DNA of 64,000 bases, taken from contig LS997566.1 of the NCBI GenBank assembly GCA_000469685.2, positions 33,628,803-33,692,802 on the forward strand, read 5' to 3'. This DNA comes from Haemonchus contortus (taxonomy: Eukaryota; Nematoda; Chromadorea; Rhabditida; Trichostrongylidae). Below are positions 33,101 through 43,835 of the stretch, one piece after another. A program made the position numbers and the translations under genes. The notes under the pieces are model-generated. The model made no database searches. It saw nothing but the letters and a program-made list of their open reading frames with translations, and was not told where the DNA came from. Each line of letters starts with the position of its first letter. Within the stretch, counting starts at the first letter, position 1.

Positions 33101-35142
33101 TGAGATTTGTGATGGCTTTTTATTATTTCGGACTTTCTTTCCTATCTGTTGATCTGAGCGACGATCGATTCACTGCATACATGTTGTCTGCTTTTGTTGA
33201 GTTACCGGGTATGTAGACTAGTTTGTTTTACATTTGAAATGCTCCTAACAGACAAGTACTGTTCATGGGGAAGATGTATAATAATTGGGCCGGGATGCCA
33301 GCGCCCTTTTGTGCTCCGCGTCTCTGACAACAGGCGGGTGCATAGAGACCGCGTTAGGGCGCAGGGATGATTTCCTCCACTTCTGAATGTTAGGGGAGGA
33401 GCTCCAGGGTGGGAGAGGTGATTATCTCGTGCAAAAAGCTAGGATGGGATATGAATTGAAAATACAATTGGTTCATCCACCTCAGAGCTCCTTCCCAAAC
33501 TTTTAAAAGGGGAGGAGCTCCGAGATAGGTGAGACGATTAGATGGGGTAAGAATTGATGAGACGCAAAGAACAAAAGGGCCTGGTTTCCCCCAACTACAT
33601 ATTCACCCTGTCCATGATTATTTCGATGAGCATTCACTCGCTTCTTACTGTTATATATAACTCCTCACGGGTTCTCTATGAAAAAGCCACATACGGAGGA
33701 TAAGTTGTAAAAAACCAACCTTCGCAAAGATTCTACAAATCATTTGGTGACACTGCTTGTATCATTCCTTGAATCCTTGCTTGTTCCTTGAATCATTTTT
33801 TGCCTCATATATGTATGTTCCTATGTTCGCAGGTGGATTGGTAGTTCTTCCTTTGATGATGTATGCCGGCAGAAGGACGTTATGCTTGTTATCCATGGTT
33901 TCGCAAGGCATTTTTGTTATTGTAGCGCCATTTTTTAAGAGTACGTTTTTGTGGCTCATTCGAATGGAGATGACACTTTTTAGAATCTAATCGTTACAAG
34001 AACTGCAATGCGAACTGTACAGTTATTCCTAGGATACTTCCCAAGAGGGTTGTGGGTTAACGGAACGCATTGAGCTTTCAAAAAGATCTTTTTCAATGGC
34101 AATCTCCTTGCATTTATTTCAGGTTCTCATTGGTTGATGGTTTCCGCTTTCCTCGTCGGAAAGCTCATAAACAGGTGTGAGTGGTTTTTTTGGCATAGCT
34201 AAATTCACTGTCATAAAGCGTTTTGTCTGTCTGCTGGTTTGCCGTTGATGTAACCCGAAAATCACACGACGAGGTAGAACCAAATTCGGGATGGGTGAAC
34301 ATATAGCAAATCTAAAAAAGCGCGTGTGAGCTCAGTTCTCAGCTCAGCTTCGTCTACAGACTGTCGGACATGCACTATAATAAGCGGTGCAAAAGGCACA
34401 AATTCCGATCCGCTTCAGATGAACCCATACAACGGAGAAGGAAAATTTGAACAAAGGTGAGAAAGGGGTCAACAATTGTCAGAATGATAAGGGTGCCCTG
34501 TACATAAATTCATAATCACATCCACCGTAGCCTAGGGACCGGAGAAAATTTTAGGATGTAGCAGAGGCTAAGGTGTGCTAGTCATGTGCGACCGTAGTGA
34601 AGCGCCACCCACGGCGGGTGGGACGTGCTATGCTTGTTATGAAATTTTCATGGTCTCTTTATATGTCACGCTCTAGAACTCGTAAGCTCCATAACATCCT
34701 TTTTAGTATTACTTATGCAGTACATCCTATCTATATATCCGAAATGACCCCAACATCAGTACGATCGTTGTCGTATTCCATTATCAACATAGCCCAAAGT
34801 GTCGGTATCATTGTAGCACCTTATCTTCGGCATGTGGTACGTCTTTCTTGCTCTGTTTTTTTTTTGTTCGAAAGAAAGTTTGTAGATAATCTATGGATCA
34901 CGCAGAGGCTTTATCCGGAATACGTCAAATTCGCCGTTGTTGGTGTATTATGTATTATAGCCGGCGTTTTATGTATGTTTCTTCCGGAGACCATGGATCG
35001 CCCTTTGCCAGCTGACATCAAAGATCTAACCAAAAACATTGATCGGGTTATCGATGACAGCGACACAGAGGAGCCACTCAGGTCAGGAATCAGGAATAAG
35101 CCTGAATTGGTAGATTCTCAGACATCAAAATTGAATTACTGA
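20993..35142 (+). CDS. SLC22-like organic ion transporter (major facilitator superfamily)
   Basis: Recognised exons: 20993-21168, 21248-21359, 21711-about 21749 (tentative), 27047-27141, 28210-28294, 29235-29346, 31408-31497, 31928-about 32067, 33088-33208, 33833-33940, 34123-34174, 34707-34836 and 34906-35142 (TGA). Phases agree across 27141/28210, 29346/31408, 31497/31928 and every junction from 33208 onward. At least one exon is missing between 28294 and 29235, and the 32067/33088 join is unresolved. Signatures in order are ALSDEYGRRPV after TM2, a TM4-like ILLRFIIGASS, FLPESPYWL before the central loop, AGRRTLCLLSM after TM8, YISEMTPTSVRSL, and FLPETMDRPLP after TM12 with an acidic cytosolic tail. 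These are the conserved loops of SLC22 cation/anion transporters in the plasma membrane; the substrate cannot be told. Introns of up to about 5 kb are full of repeats. Expected length is near 550 aa. Confidence 0.82.
22225..22281. repeat. Two-copy tandem repeat (28-29 bp)
   Basis: ACGAGCTACGCATAGTGCGT and the bases after it repeat once immediately, with one A/C change. It lies in an intron of the transporter gene and is too short to assign. Confidence 0.7.
22800..22870. repeat. Pair of GC-rich palindromes in tandem
   Basis: GCCCAGCTAACGCCGGGC and then GCCCGGCTACGCCGGGC occur about 39 bases apart, each followed by a CTCCTTC stretch. A diverged single unit (CCCGGCTCACGCTAGGC, TTCCCTCCTTCT) lies near 38577, in both places after TATA- and ACAGACGCACAAA-like sequence. 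This indicates a dispersed hairpin-ended repeat. Confidence 0.55.
23150..23730. repeat. 118-bp minisatellite, about five units
   Basis: The anchor ACCAAAT(T/G)TGAACGCTCTAGG recurs at about 23228, 23346, 23464, 23582 and, more diverged, 23700, giving a constant 118-bp period. Each unit includes CCCCGCCCCTTGTGGGCGG, itself partly palindromic. The middle units are almost identical while the edge units are diverged, as expected from unequal exchange or slippage. It lies in the large intron of the transporter gene. Confidence 0.92.
23753..24099. repeat. Compound (CA)n / (ACACATAC)n microsatellite
   Basis: About 40 bases of pure CA are followed by about 35 copies of the 8-mer ACACATAC and then CA again. 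A single interruption near 23905 has AAC in place of ATAC. Both strands read open as His-Thr or Val-Cys repeats, which is an artefact of the 8-bp period lacking stops. It directly follows GAATTTCCGGT at the end of the minisatellite and precedes a GCGCGTTATATATAGTAGG tail at about 24118-24137. Confidence 0.95.
25130..26720 (-). mobile_element. LTR-retrotransposon remnant, minus strand
   Basis: Two direct repeats, about 25130-25480 and 26390-26720, share AAGGCACACACAGTACAATT, CGAGATCTTTACAATG, TTGCGAGAGGGA and a GAGATATGCCCTTTTATATG block. On the minus strand the last is a good TATA box (TATAAAAGGGC). The 0.9-kb interior has lysine/arginine-rich minus-strand frames that could be a decayed gag, but no protease, reverse transcriptase or integrase. 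Exact termini and a target duplication could not be fixed. The TATA-containing module is duplicated within the repeat at 26527-26690. It lies in an intron of the transporter, opposite in orientation. Confidence 0.6.
29871..30730 (+). pseudogene. Decayed Tc1/Tc3-type transposase relic
   Basis: Reading across frames there are DGPDGIRFYWHDLRKDW (about 30258-30308), GPDLNPMEN (about 30555-30590) and ELKKATVDAWHQVDRKPL (about 30648-30710). These are the familiar landmarks of Tc3-like DDE transposases near the first and third catalytic acidic residues and the C-terminus. Several frameshifts and stops separate them. The part before 30190 is less certain (LIAFARKQV near 30030-30070 resembles the R-x-x-FA-R block). 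No terminal repeats were identified. It lies in an intron of the transporter gene, same strand. Confidence 0.6.
31598..31905 (+). repeat. tRNA-derived SINE, best copy of family B
   Basis: The head has pol III boxes: GGTGTAGTGGCAAGTGG (A-box) and GGGATTCGAGTCCCGG (B-box). The body carries CCATCCCTCCGGGGTCGG, GGTACCAGACTCGTCTGAG, ATAAAAGCACTGACTTGTAC, ATCGGCTGGCCACTGCAA and CATCCCTCAGACGGGATT. It ends in a short simple tail, CTTTATCCTTTATCCTTTAT. Related copies lie at 35318-35575, 43525-43835, 45715-45925, 49300-49520 and 63690-63830. It sits between two transporter exons. Confidence 0.8.
33263..33614. mobile_element. MITE with AGGGTGAA...TTGGGGG ends, diverged
   Basis: The right end, CCCCCAACTACATATTCACCC, pairs imperfectly with the left end, TGGGGAAGATGTATAATAAT. 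The pairing continues with CGCCCTTTTGTGCTCCGCG on the left against GCAAAGAACAAAAGGGCC on the right. The interior repeats a GGGGAGGAGCTCC block twice, about 120 bases apart. The ends resemble those of the better preserved element at 61995-62328. Confidence 0.55.
34960..35142 (+). other. TM12 and C-terminal tail of the transporter
   Basis: The final exon encodes one hydrophobic segment (FAVVGVLCIIAGVLCMFLPE) and then about 50 polar residues rich in Asp, Glu and Lys. The P-E-T motif after TM12 is typical of SLC22 members. The stop at 35140-35142 is followed by an AT-rich sequence with TATAAAATG near 35200 that may serve for polyadenylation. Confidence 0.6.
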
Positions 35143-35317
35143 CTTACCCGAGTACCCGAATAGTAGTGGTTAGATAAAAAAAAACCTGTCAGGAGCAACT
35201 AATATAAAATGAAATCTCACTCCGAAAATCTTTGAGTCTTTTCCTTTTATGATGTCAATCTGTTGTGTTGTTCTGGTTGTGGTAACACTCTTTTCCCTAT
35301 GACTCCCACATTGTACG

Positions 35318-35575
35318 GGCGGAGGCGGTGAAGTCCACTACTACGGATTCGCAGCCCAGCTCGATATCGGCCTAGGCCAACCCAGCCTTCCATCTTTCCG
35401 GGACCGGTTAACTGATCCGTCTGGGGGGATAAAAGCACTATTTGTGCATCGGCTGGCCATCAAAAATCGTTGGATAGACCTCATGCGCATTTTTCACTAT
35501 TCTGAATGGAGGACGAATGCGAAGGCCCATCCCTCAGATGGGGTTTCGCAACGCCTAAAGGCTTTATCCACTTCG
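35318..35575 (+). repeat. tRNA-derived SINE family B, degenerate copy
   Basis: It shares GGCGGAGGCGGTGAAGT, CTTCCATCTTTCCGGGACCGG, ATAAAAGCACTATTTGTGC, ATCGGCTGGCCATC and CCCATCCCTCAGATGGGGTT with the copy at 31598. The B-box region is largely deleted. It lies just after the transporter stop codon. Confidence 0.65.
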
Positions 35576-35667
35576 AAGTACAAGTTAGTGATTTGATTCT
35601 TTCAAATAAATCCAACCGTCGGCACTGGAGGCTTGGCTGGCTCGGGTGAGCGTAAATATGAGATATA

Positions 35668-36956
35668 CAGGGTGCGGCAAAAGTTCTGGCAAAGACCCGT
35701 TTCAGGTTCTCTATAAAAAATGAGGCCTTCTAACTCGACAGGATCTGTGCCACTATTTACTGCAAGTCCTCTTCTATACATTCCATAAACTAGCTGTTCT
35801 CGAATATGCCATTTTACAGAATAGTGACAAGCAAAGACCAACGACCCTCCATCCTGCACCTCCATCTGGCTGGATGCACGGCGAAGACCATCTTCAAACG
35901 GCTCCAAATTTCCTTAAGAACCGTGTACAACGACGTTAACAGGTACAAGGCGACAGGCACTATGGAGGACAAGCCCAAAAGTTGAAGACTGAAGAGTGCA
36001 ACGACAAAGGAGATAGCGAAAATCATTCGAGAGAAAATCCGCTGCCACCCTCGTAGGCCCAAGAGATAAACGGCTCTTGAGGAGAGTATTTCTGCTCGAT
36101 CTGACGGAAGGATTGTCACCAGCCACCTTTGACTTCGCTCTTATAAGATCAGAAAAGCTCACATGCTAACTAAGCGTATGAAGAAAACTAGGCTCAAAAG
36201 ATTTAGGGAGCGCTCAAAGCGATTTTCGCAGGCACGGCACAGCGACATCCTTTTCACTGACGAATGCCTGTTTTCAACAGATCAATTCCTGGACACCCAA
36301 AACGATAGGATGACAGCGGGAGGCCCTGCAGAAGCGAGCCAGCATGGAGGGATTGCTCAGCGATCTGGACACCCCAAGCCGTTGATGGTTTTTGGGGCAA
36401 TCACATCGGACGGCAAGATGTCCCTGATTTTCTTGGAGAAAGGAGTCAAGGTGGATACCAAGATCTACCTAAAAGGCATATTGGAGGAGGAGCTACTCCC
36501 TTGAGCTGAATCTCATTTCGGCAACCGGACATGGACTTGTCAACAAGGCTCAGCTTCAGCACACAGGTACAATGTTGTACAGGGCTGGTGCGCAACGCAC
36601 TTCCCAGACTTCATCTCGTCGGACGATTGGTCCCCAAACAAACCAGGCCTGAATCCATTGGACTATTCTGTGTGGTCACTTCTTAAGAGGAAAGCCTGCT
36701 CCACTAAACCTAGAAGTTTGGATGCTCTACGTGCAACTTGTTGAAGCATGGGAGGATTTGGACGAAGACTACCTCCGTGCCGCCGTCGACGCATCTCCTA
36801 GGAGAATTTCAGCCTGTATTCGCGCAAAAGGAGGCTATTTCGAGACCAAGTTTGTTTTCGTGATCTATATAGCTGTTGTTAAATGCTGTTGGAGTTGTAT
36901 CATGAATCGATCGATTTGACCGTTTTTACGATCATGTTTACTTTTGCCGCACCCTG
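35668..36956 (+). mobile_element. Tc1/mariner-type element A, inactive
   Basis: The element is 1289 bp, flanked by TA (35666-35667 and 36957-36958), with ends CAGGGTGCGGCAAAAG and the inverse CTTTTGCCGCACCCTG. The interior encodes a transposase broken by several stops and frameshifts. Visible are a helix-turn-helix part (LHLAGCTAKTIFKRLQISL, near 35860), SDILFTDECLFSTDQF (first catalytic Asp, near 36245), MVFGAITSDGKMSLIF (near 36385), QQGSASAH where QQDxxPAH is expected, so the second Asp position reads Gly, and NPLDYSVWSLLK (third Asp, near 36655). A deleted sister copy is at 53560. Confidence 0.85.
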
Positions 36957-36958
36957 TA

Positions 36959-38480
36959 ATTCCATTACCAAATAGATGACGTAACATAGACGAGGTACTA
37001 CGAAGGGGCCATGTTTGATTACATTCTATGTCATGAAATAGCGAAATAACACACTGGTCCGCTTACTTTAAAAGTAAGCTAATGAGAAGATTTGGGAAAC
37101 TAGCTGATGGCTGCACTTTTTGCTTTGCCCTCTTCAACACTGTATAATGTTGAATCGCCTGCCTACTTATATACGTAAGTGAGCCTACTATCAGTGAGAT
37201 CAAGTGAAGTGCTTTATACAATTCATCAGGCCACTTCCTATTTGATTCTTCTTGGAATGATTGAAATTTTAGAAATTTCTCTTCTTTTTCAGAAAGCAGA
37301 ACTCTCATGACAGTGATAACAATTCGTCCATAGAAGGCTCAATAACTCTCCAGGAAGGGCGACTGTGAAGATTGAAGTCTATCAGCTGTGCCATTATTTT
37401 ACTTTCGCTCATTGGCGTAAAATTCACTTGTCGGCTGAGATGATTGTCATTTTTGCCCTGGTAAAATCATAACGTACAATTAATGAATGGAATCAGATAA
37501 GCTGTCTGCAAAAGGTGGCGAAAAATTTCAATAGAAGTGATCACCAGAGCACGTACTTTACCGCATGAAGTGAAATGCTCACGAGGGTGACACTTCTTTT
37601 ATCTGTGGTCATTTAATTAGAAAATCCGGAAAATTGAAATCAATCAATAAATTTTAAAAAATCTGAAAGTCACCTAACAAGGTCTGGAGCAAAAATTGCC
37701 CTTCTCCACCACTAAATGGGGCTTGCACCTGATGGTGTGCATTCGGGATCATTAAGTTACTTCGGCTCCGGAACCTTCTCCCCGAAGACGGCGTCGTGCA
37801 CACCGCACCCGCCGCGTATCGCAGGATTGCGGTGGAAGATTGGAGAGCGAAATTCGTGAGGTAAGATTCCTTTAATTATTCGAATTGGCTGGCCGCTATC
37901 TTCAATTCCAATGCGGTCTTGATCCTCGCTAACATAGGAGAAGTCATTCTAATTAAATAACTCAAATAAGCATAAAAACAAGAAAAAGAAAGATAGAAAA
38001 CTATCAAAATAATAAAAAAGAAAGGCAACCATCGAAAAATACTGCGTCATATCGATTGGCGGGGAGGCGGGGTAGGTACGGTGATTGCAGTGGCATTTGC
38101 TGCATGCCGCAAGAGAGAATGCCGCGATCGGGGAGAAGTTCCTTTACCCATGTTACTTCATATTAGGCCAATGTGAAGGAGAATCTACACAAGGGACTAA
38201 GTCCCATACTGGTTATCTATGCCAATGACGAGCTGACTTGATGTTACGAAATTGGCAGTATCACTCCCATTGGAAAGGTGTGCGGTAGAGCCTACTGAAG
38301 GGCGACTATCTACAATCGACTTCGTCATTTTTCTTAAACCAGTTGGGCTACGCACGCTATTACGTGCACCACATGCCCACTACCGCTTACCTACGACTTG
38401 TTAGAGGACCAATATGAACAGTATCTGTTGACTTCCCATTTCATAGCTGTTTTCTCACCACGCTCACGTGACATTCACAC
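36959..38480. other. Intergenic stretch, nothing recognised
   Basis: No gene was found. A GC-rich block at about 37720-37860 (containing CTCCGGAACCTTCTCCCCG and CGCCGCGTATCGCAGGATTG) stands out from its AT-rich surroundings and may be repeat-derived. I have no family for it. Confidence 0.35.
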
Positions 38481-38499
38481 TTTTCATCGGCCTACGTAA

Positions 38500-39640
38500 C
38501 TTGCAGGAGGACGCACAAACGGGCATACAAACAGACGCACAAAATTACCGCTTTATACATAGAGACAGTCGTACTGCCCGGCTCACGCTAGGCTTCCCTC
38601 CTTCTTATGATAAAGTTGTGATAAATGGCGAACAGCAACTCCTTTGGAACGAATGATACATTTCGGAACACGAGTTCGATAGAGGAACAATAGGGCATGC
38701 AAACGATATCCAAAATGTGCCGATGCCTATGCCTTTAATCAGGATCTGCCTGTCGCTGTTGATGTAAAATGTATTGACATTGAAGGTTTAACTAATAGGC
38801 ATTCAAAGCCTTGAATGGTACTCACAAATGTTGTGACAAACGAGTCACAATAATACCATTATCAAATGTCTATGAATGTGGCTCCTTTTCTCTAGGGATA
38901 CATCAGTAAATGAGTATCCAAGATATTAGCGGTCGGATAAGTTCTGCCATGAATCCTGCCCCCCTACTATTGATTTTACTCTCCAAGTCAGTCCAATTAT
39001 CAGGTGTTATGGATTTCCCGCTTAAACATCTATTTCGCACAAACCCCGTCCCCTGTGGGTGGAGTCTAGCCCTGCCACCCTTCGTAGGTGTTCCCATCCT
39101 ACCGCCTGCGCTCCTACCAAATTTGAACGTCCTAGGTCCACGGGGACAGGAGTTATGAATTTCCGGACAAACAGTTAGACAGTCGGACAGACAGACAGAC
39201 GCGACCACATCTCTGCCGAATTTGAACGACCCAGGTTCAAGTTGGCTGTTTTTGAGGGAGCCCCGCCCCCGGTAGGCGGAGTCCACACCTGTCACCCACC
39301 ATTAGTTTCCCCGTCTTGCCACCTACATCTCTGCCAAATTTGAATACTCTAGGCTCAGGAGCAAAGGAGTTACAGATTTCCGGTGAACTACACTATTCGC
39401 GCAAGTCCCGACCCTAGTAGGCGGAGCCTAGCTTAGATCACGTGTACCCAAGGAGTTCGGCTCATTCACCACTTGTTTATTCCAATCCCTACTTGTTCAT
39501 CCCCAATCCCCAATTGTTCCAACGTGTCTGAGCTGTTCTATTTGATTTCCAAACGTTGCCGTATATCTTATCTTACAGTGAAGCAGACATACAAACATAC
39601 AGACATTTGTGGTTTATATATAGTAAGGATAATGCAAAAT
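38500..39640 (+). repeat. Dispersed CCGCCC / GAATTTCCGG / TATATATAGTA family cluster
   Basis: Two or three diverged relatives of the 118-bp unit (CAAACCCCGTCCCCTGTGGG, TACCAAATTTGAACGTCCTA, GCCAAATTTGAATACTCTAG) occur at about 39030-39430. They alternate with GAGTTATGAATTTCCGG and CAGACAGACAGACG. The stretch ends in GGTTTATATATAGTAAGGAT near 39610. Unlike the 23-kb array, the units here are strongly diverged. A separate half-palindromic unit lies near 38577. Confidence 0.6.
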
Positions 39641-42449
39641 TGAATGTACTTTGAATGATTACCTTGGGCATGTTGCTGAAATTGATTGACGGAGAAGATT
39701 TTGTTAGCAGTTCATCGGAAACTTACGAAGTGAGTCTCCAGTTCCACTGAGATTTTGAGAAGTAATGGAAAGCTCGATGGCTATGATTCGTGTGTGCTTT
39801 TTTTTATGGATTTTACGTCAAAACCAGTTGGATTAGTAGTTCTACTTCAATGTCATTTGATCCCCGTATCAAGCTCTATTTTCACAACTATGTCAACTAG
39901 CTGCCTCTAAATCAGTTTTCTACACTAAACACGTATGCTCACACAGTTCACCGCTTACATGCTTATTGCCAGCATCTCTAACGTTATTTAACCTTTTCAA
40001 ATGCTTTTACTCATTTACTCGTTTACTTATTGTAGGCATATAAACATAGTTATGGGAGTAAAATTCAATAAAGATCAGAGCGAATTAGAAGCTCTGTCGT
40101 GGTTAACATTGAGAGCTTGAAAGCCCAACAGCCAAACAGTCTAAAGGGGGTGTTAAAACGAACAATATAAAAAGAAGAGTGCATTGTGGAAATCAAGCAA
40201 CAAAACAAAACATAATCGGATACGAACGCACACTGACAGAACAACATCAATAAGAGAAATGATGAGTGGTGGATAATAAAAGAAGGGCAGCTATGCATGG
40301 AGAAAACGGGAAGCTCCCCAGTCTCCTACTCGCGCAGCTTCTATGCTTCTGAAAATCGTTTCTTACTAATTCCCTTAACCGCAAGCGTTTGGTTTATTCG
40401 AAGCCACCTGTAATAGGTATAAGAAATCAAGGGCATCAAGGAACATAGCCACCTAAACTTTAACCGTATGCTCCATGATGAGTCAAACCGTTTTTGCTGG
40501 TGGCAACTTTATCCTTTATGATTTCAGCCAATCTTAATAAAATTGGATGGTGCCGAAGATGGCAGATGAAACTGTTGCTCTCCCATCGCGAAAGTGCTAA
40601 GGCTGAGAAGCCCAATGAAGTATTTAACCAACCTCGGCACCTAGATCCCATAACAATTCGTATGACAGCTCCAATAGAATTGGAACTGGAACTGTTTTGT
40701 GAGTCAAAGCTCCCAGTAACGATTTCAACGAAAAAGAAAAGTTGCCTAAAAAATCTTCCGGTCGACCCTGAAACAATGGTGTTCCTGGTTTCGTTCTAAA
40801 GAGAAGTGCCGGTTCAGCACGAACTCGTTCTTTTGTTCTTATTCTCTTTCAAGTTCTGTTCGGAATCATGAAGACCTGCGCGCATCCTTGCGGTGATTCA
40901 CATTTTACCGACCAATGGTGTGCCAGCCAACGTCGACGGTCTGGAATCGAGTGCAACTTAATTCATCGGCTTACCTCCAACCATCATAAAGGATCAGCTC
41001 GCCGTTTTTGTCGAATTTGAATGCGTCGGACGGATACGCGAAACCGGTTGGCGACGATGAATCAGCGCTTCAATCTTCCGTCTGAGCGTTCCCACAGCGG
41101 TTTTGCTTTCCTATTGAACATGACCATTTATTCTTTGCAGTGATATAGTGATGTGTGAATTTCTCTGACAAAAACTGATCTTTCAGTGATCATTTCCCGT
41201 TCATTTGATTAATGAAAACACGTTGCTCAAGGTTTTACGCAGGTTGTCCTACCCCTCAAACGAATAACAGTAGAGGTGGCAACCAGGTTTACTCGACAGT
41301 ACAGCTCAGCCAGTACCCAGTTCTTCCTTTGGCAAGCTAGGATGAGACCGGTACCCCTAGAAATGATCAGGAGTCGCAAAGACTGAAAAGAACAGGCCCC
41401 AGTTAAGTCCTCTCTGACAATGCCTCCGATTTGATTATTTTGCATAATCAAAGTGAACGTACCTTCAGTAAATATATCAATCGCATTGTCATAGTCAATT
41501 GTCATCGAACCACCGTCCTGCAGCATCCCAGAAATTTTCGCGTCGATTTAAGGAGGTTTAGCCGTGTAACGGCCTTTATGGAGGTCAGTTTTCGAACCCT
41601 AAGTGGCGCCTTGACGATCGCCGTCGTTGAAATCTACTCGATTTCACGAGGTAATTGTGAGTGACCTCGAAAAGAAACCCCCGATCGGTAACCGCATTGT
41701 TGAAAGCGGATCGATTTGCAACGATGTGTTTTACGTTATTTCGTTATAGCTCAAAGAATACCGTACTTGGTGTGTCCTATCTGTTTACTTTACTACCGAT
41801 CCGGAACCTTCAATAACATATTTGCTGACGTTTCAATCCCTGTTATAATCGCTGATGCATGGTGTCATGAACAATGTTCAACTATCAGGGATCATCCTAT
41901 TTTGTCCTCGATCCTACAAGGGCAACTATGATCCACTGTTTCGTCACAGTGAACCTAACCACTTAAAAAAAACGCTTGTAATATTTCTTACTTAGCCATT
42001 TAGACAACCGCACTGCTTCACAAAATGTCACTTGCCTAAATCAAAGATGGAATTCGTACAGATGTTTTTCAGGATGTGTAAAATGTGCTTCAATTTGGAT
42101 CATAACCTGAAAAACCCTAAAACCTATACCTTCTAAAACTTAATGAATGGCGCGGTGTATCCTCCTTTTCTATAGGTCCTCCATCTGCAAAACGCCTTTT
42201 TTTCAAGATTGTTGACGGGAGGGTGAGAGAGGGGAAGGATCTTCTAATAAAGTGCGCACGTGACCCTTTGCTTTGGATCTATAGATTTGTAGCTCAGCCT
42301 AAAAAACATAGGTGTCCTAAAAATAAGCCTAGAACAGGGAGTCTGGCAATCACTACAGCTCATAATAAATCCACTCAAATCACTCATTACCACTTCACAA
42401 GCTGTTCGCTTCACACTCAGCGTGAGCACTTGTGAAGAGGCGCAACCTT
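39641..42449. other. Intergenic stretch, nothing recognised
   Basis: About 2.8 kb holds only short frames. A minus-strand open frame at 41227-41526 and plus frames at 40494-40799 and 41716-41931 show no domain. No array was found. Confidence 0.35.
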
Positions 42450-42770
42450 TTTTTCCTAAAATTTTCAACGAACCGGTTTGTGAAGGGTATTGAAGGGTAT
42501 ATGTAGGGTATGTGCTCCATCGTCTTCACTAGTGACCCTAGATATCCAGTTATTCTACCAAAAGTCACCTCGAACTGTTTCATACTCCTCGATCTTTGCG
42601 TCCGTTCCTTCCCGAATTTTTCAATTCACTTTATAAAGAGCTATTTACTTAGTCCCTTGTCTACCCAAGCTAGTAATGTAAATATTCCCTCTGTGAAAGT
42701 TACAGAACTGCTTCATAGTTGTCAACTTTCTGCTGAAAGGCACATCTCTTGGTAACATGAAATATATTTT
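42450..42770 (+). repeat. Unit of segmental repeat, partial copy 1
   Basis: It shares the order TTCAACGAACCGGTTTGT, TGCTCCATCGTCTTCAC, CAGTTATTCTACCAAA, CTAATGTAAATATTCC-like and AGTTACAGAACTGCTTCATA with 44155-44440 and 46255-46540. Divergence is substantial. Confidence 0.75.
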
Positions 42771-43524
42771 TGAAAGGATTTTCAGGTATGGGAATGTGTC
42801 TATGCACGTAGGTGCACCCAGATTGAAATCGAAACATTTTTCTAATCACTTATTGAACGTTCATATTACACTTATGATCAAAATTAATCGTTGAATGTAG
42901 ATCAATACATTTCAATGGAATGATTGATCATAATTCTGAATGGAAACGACGAACGGGAACAACACAGATTTATATCGGGAATTTTCATAGACAAAAAACC
43001 TTCATATCAGACATACATTATTCATTCGAAACGAATCCAGCCAATACAAACAGTCCTGTGTGTAGCACTGAGAGGTCTCATGCCAGACACTTCATATGTA
43101 GTTCATTGTGGAATACAGGTTTTGGCGGTTCACATCCTCGTCTACCATCCACTACGTTTATTGTTCCCCAACAGTTGTGTCCATATTTGGTAACCTGAAC
43201 AACCATATCAGCTTTTCTTTTTGTTCATTCTTCATGACATTTTTTGTTCTGCCCACTTTCGTCGTAACTTCGTTTTTAAATCCAAACTGTAATTATTATA
43301 GTATATTGGCTCCATTCTCGGCATCTTATAGTCGTAGAAAACCACAAATGTATTGCACCTAGAAATTCCTCTAAGTTCCTTCATATAGTGGCCTGCTATA
43401 GAGTCACATACCTTCAAGTAATGAGAAGTAGTACTGATATTTCCATAGACAAAAAGCTAAATTTCTAGTTTGATGAACCTTTTATCTCCAAATTCTCGTT
43501 TATGCCCTTTTCATAGACTCATGT

Positions 43525-43835
43525 GGTGCCGTGGAAAAAAGCGCACTACCACACATGCATGCTCACGCATTCGAATCCCGCACCGATATCCGCCTCTGCT
43601 ATCCAAGCCTTCCATCCCTCCGATGTCCGTTAATTGGTACAGTCGTCTGGGAGTATAAAAGCACCGACTTGTACGTCGACCGGCCACCGCAAGTTATTGT
43701 AGTGCAAATCATTGTAGAGACCACCTGTGCATTTAATACGCCTGTACGATTCTAAATGGAAGTCGTATGTGGAGGTGCATCTCCCCGACGGGATTTATTA
43801 ACGCCCGAAGACTTTGTCCATTATCCCTTAAGGAG
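43525..43835 (+). repeat. tRNA-derived SINE family B copy
   Basis: The head GCATTCGAATCCCGCACC (B-box) is followed by CTTCCATCCCTCCGATGTCC, TTAATTGGTACAG, GTATAAAAGCACCGACTTGT, CGACCGGCCACCGCAAG and GTGCATCTCCCCGACGGGAT. The A-box region is decayed. It marks the start of duplication unit 2. Confidence 0.75.
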
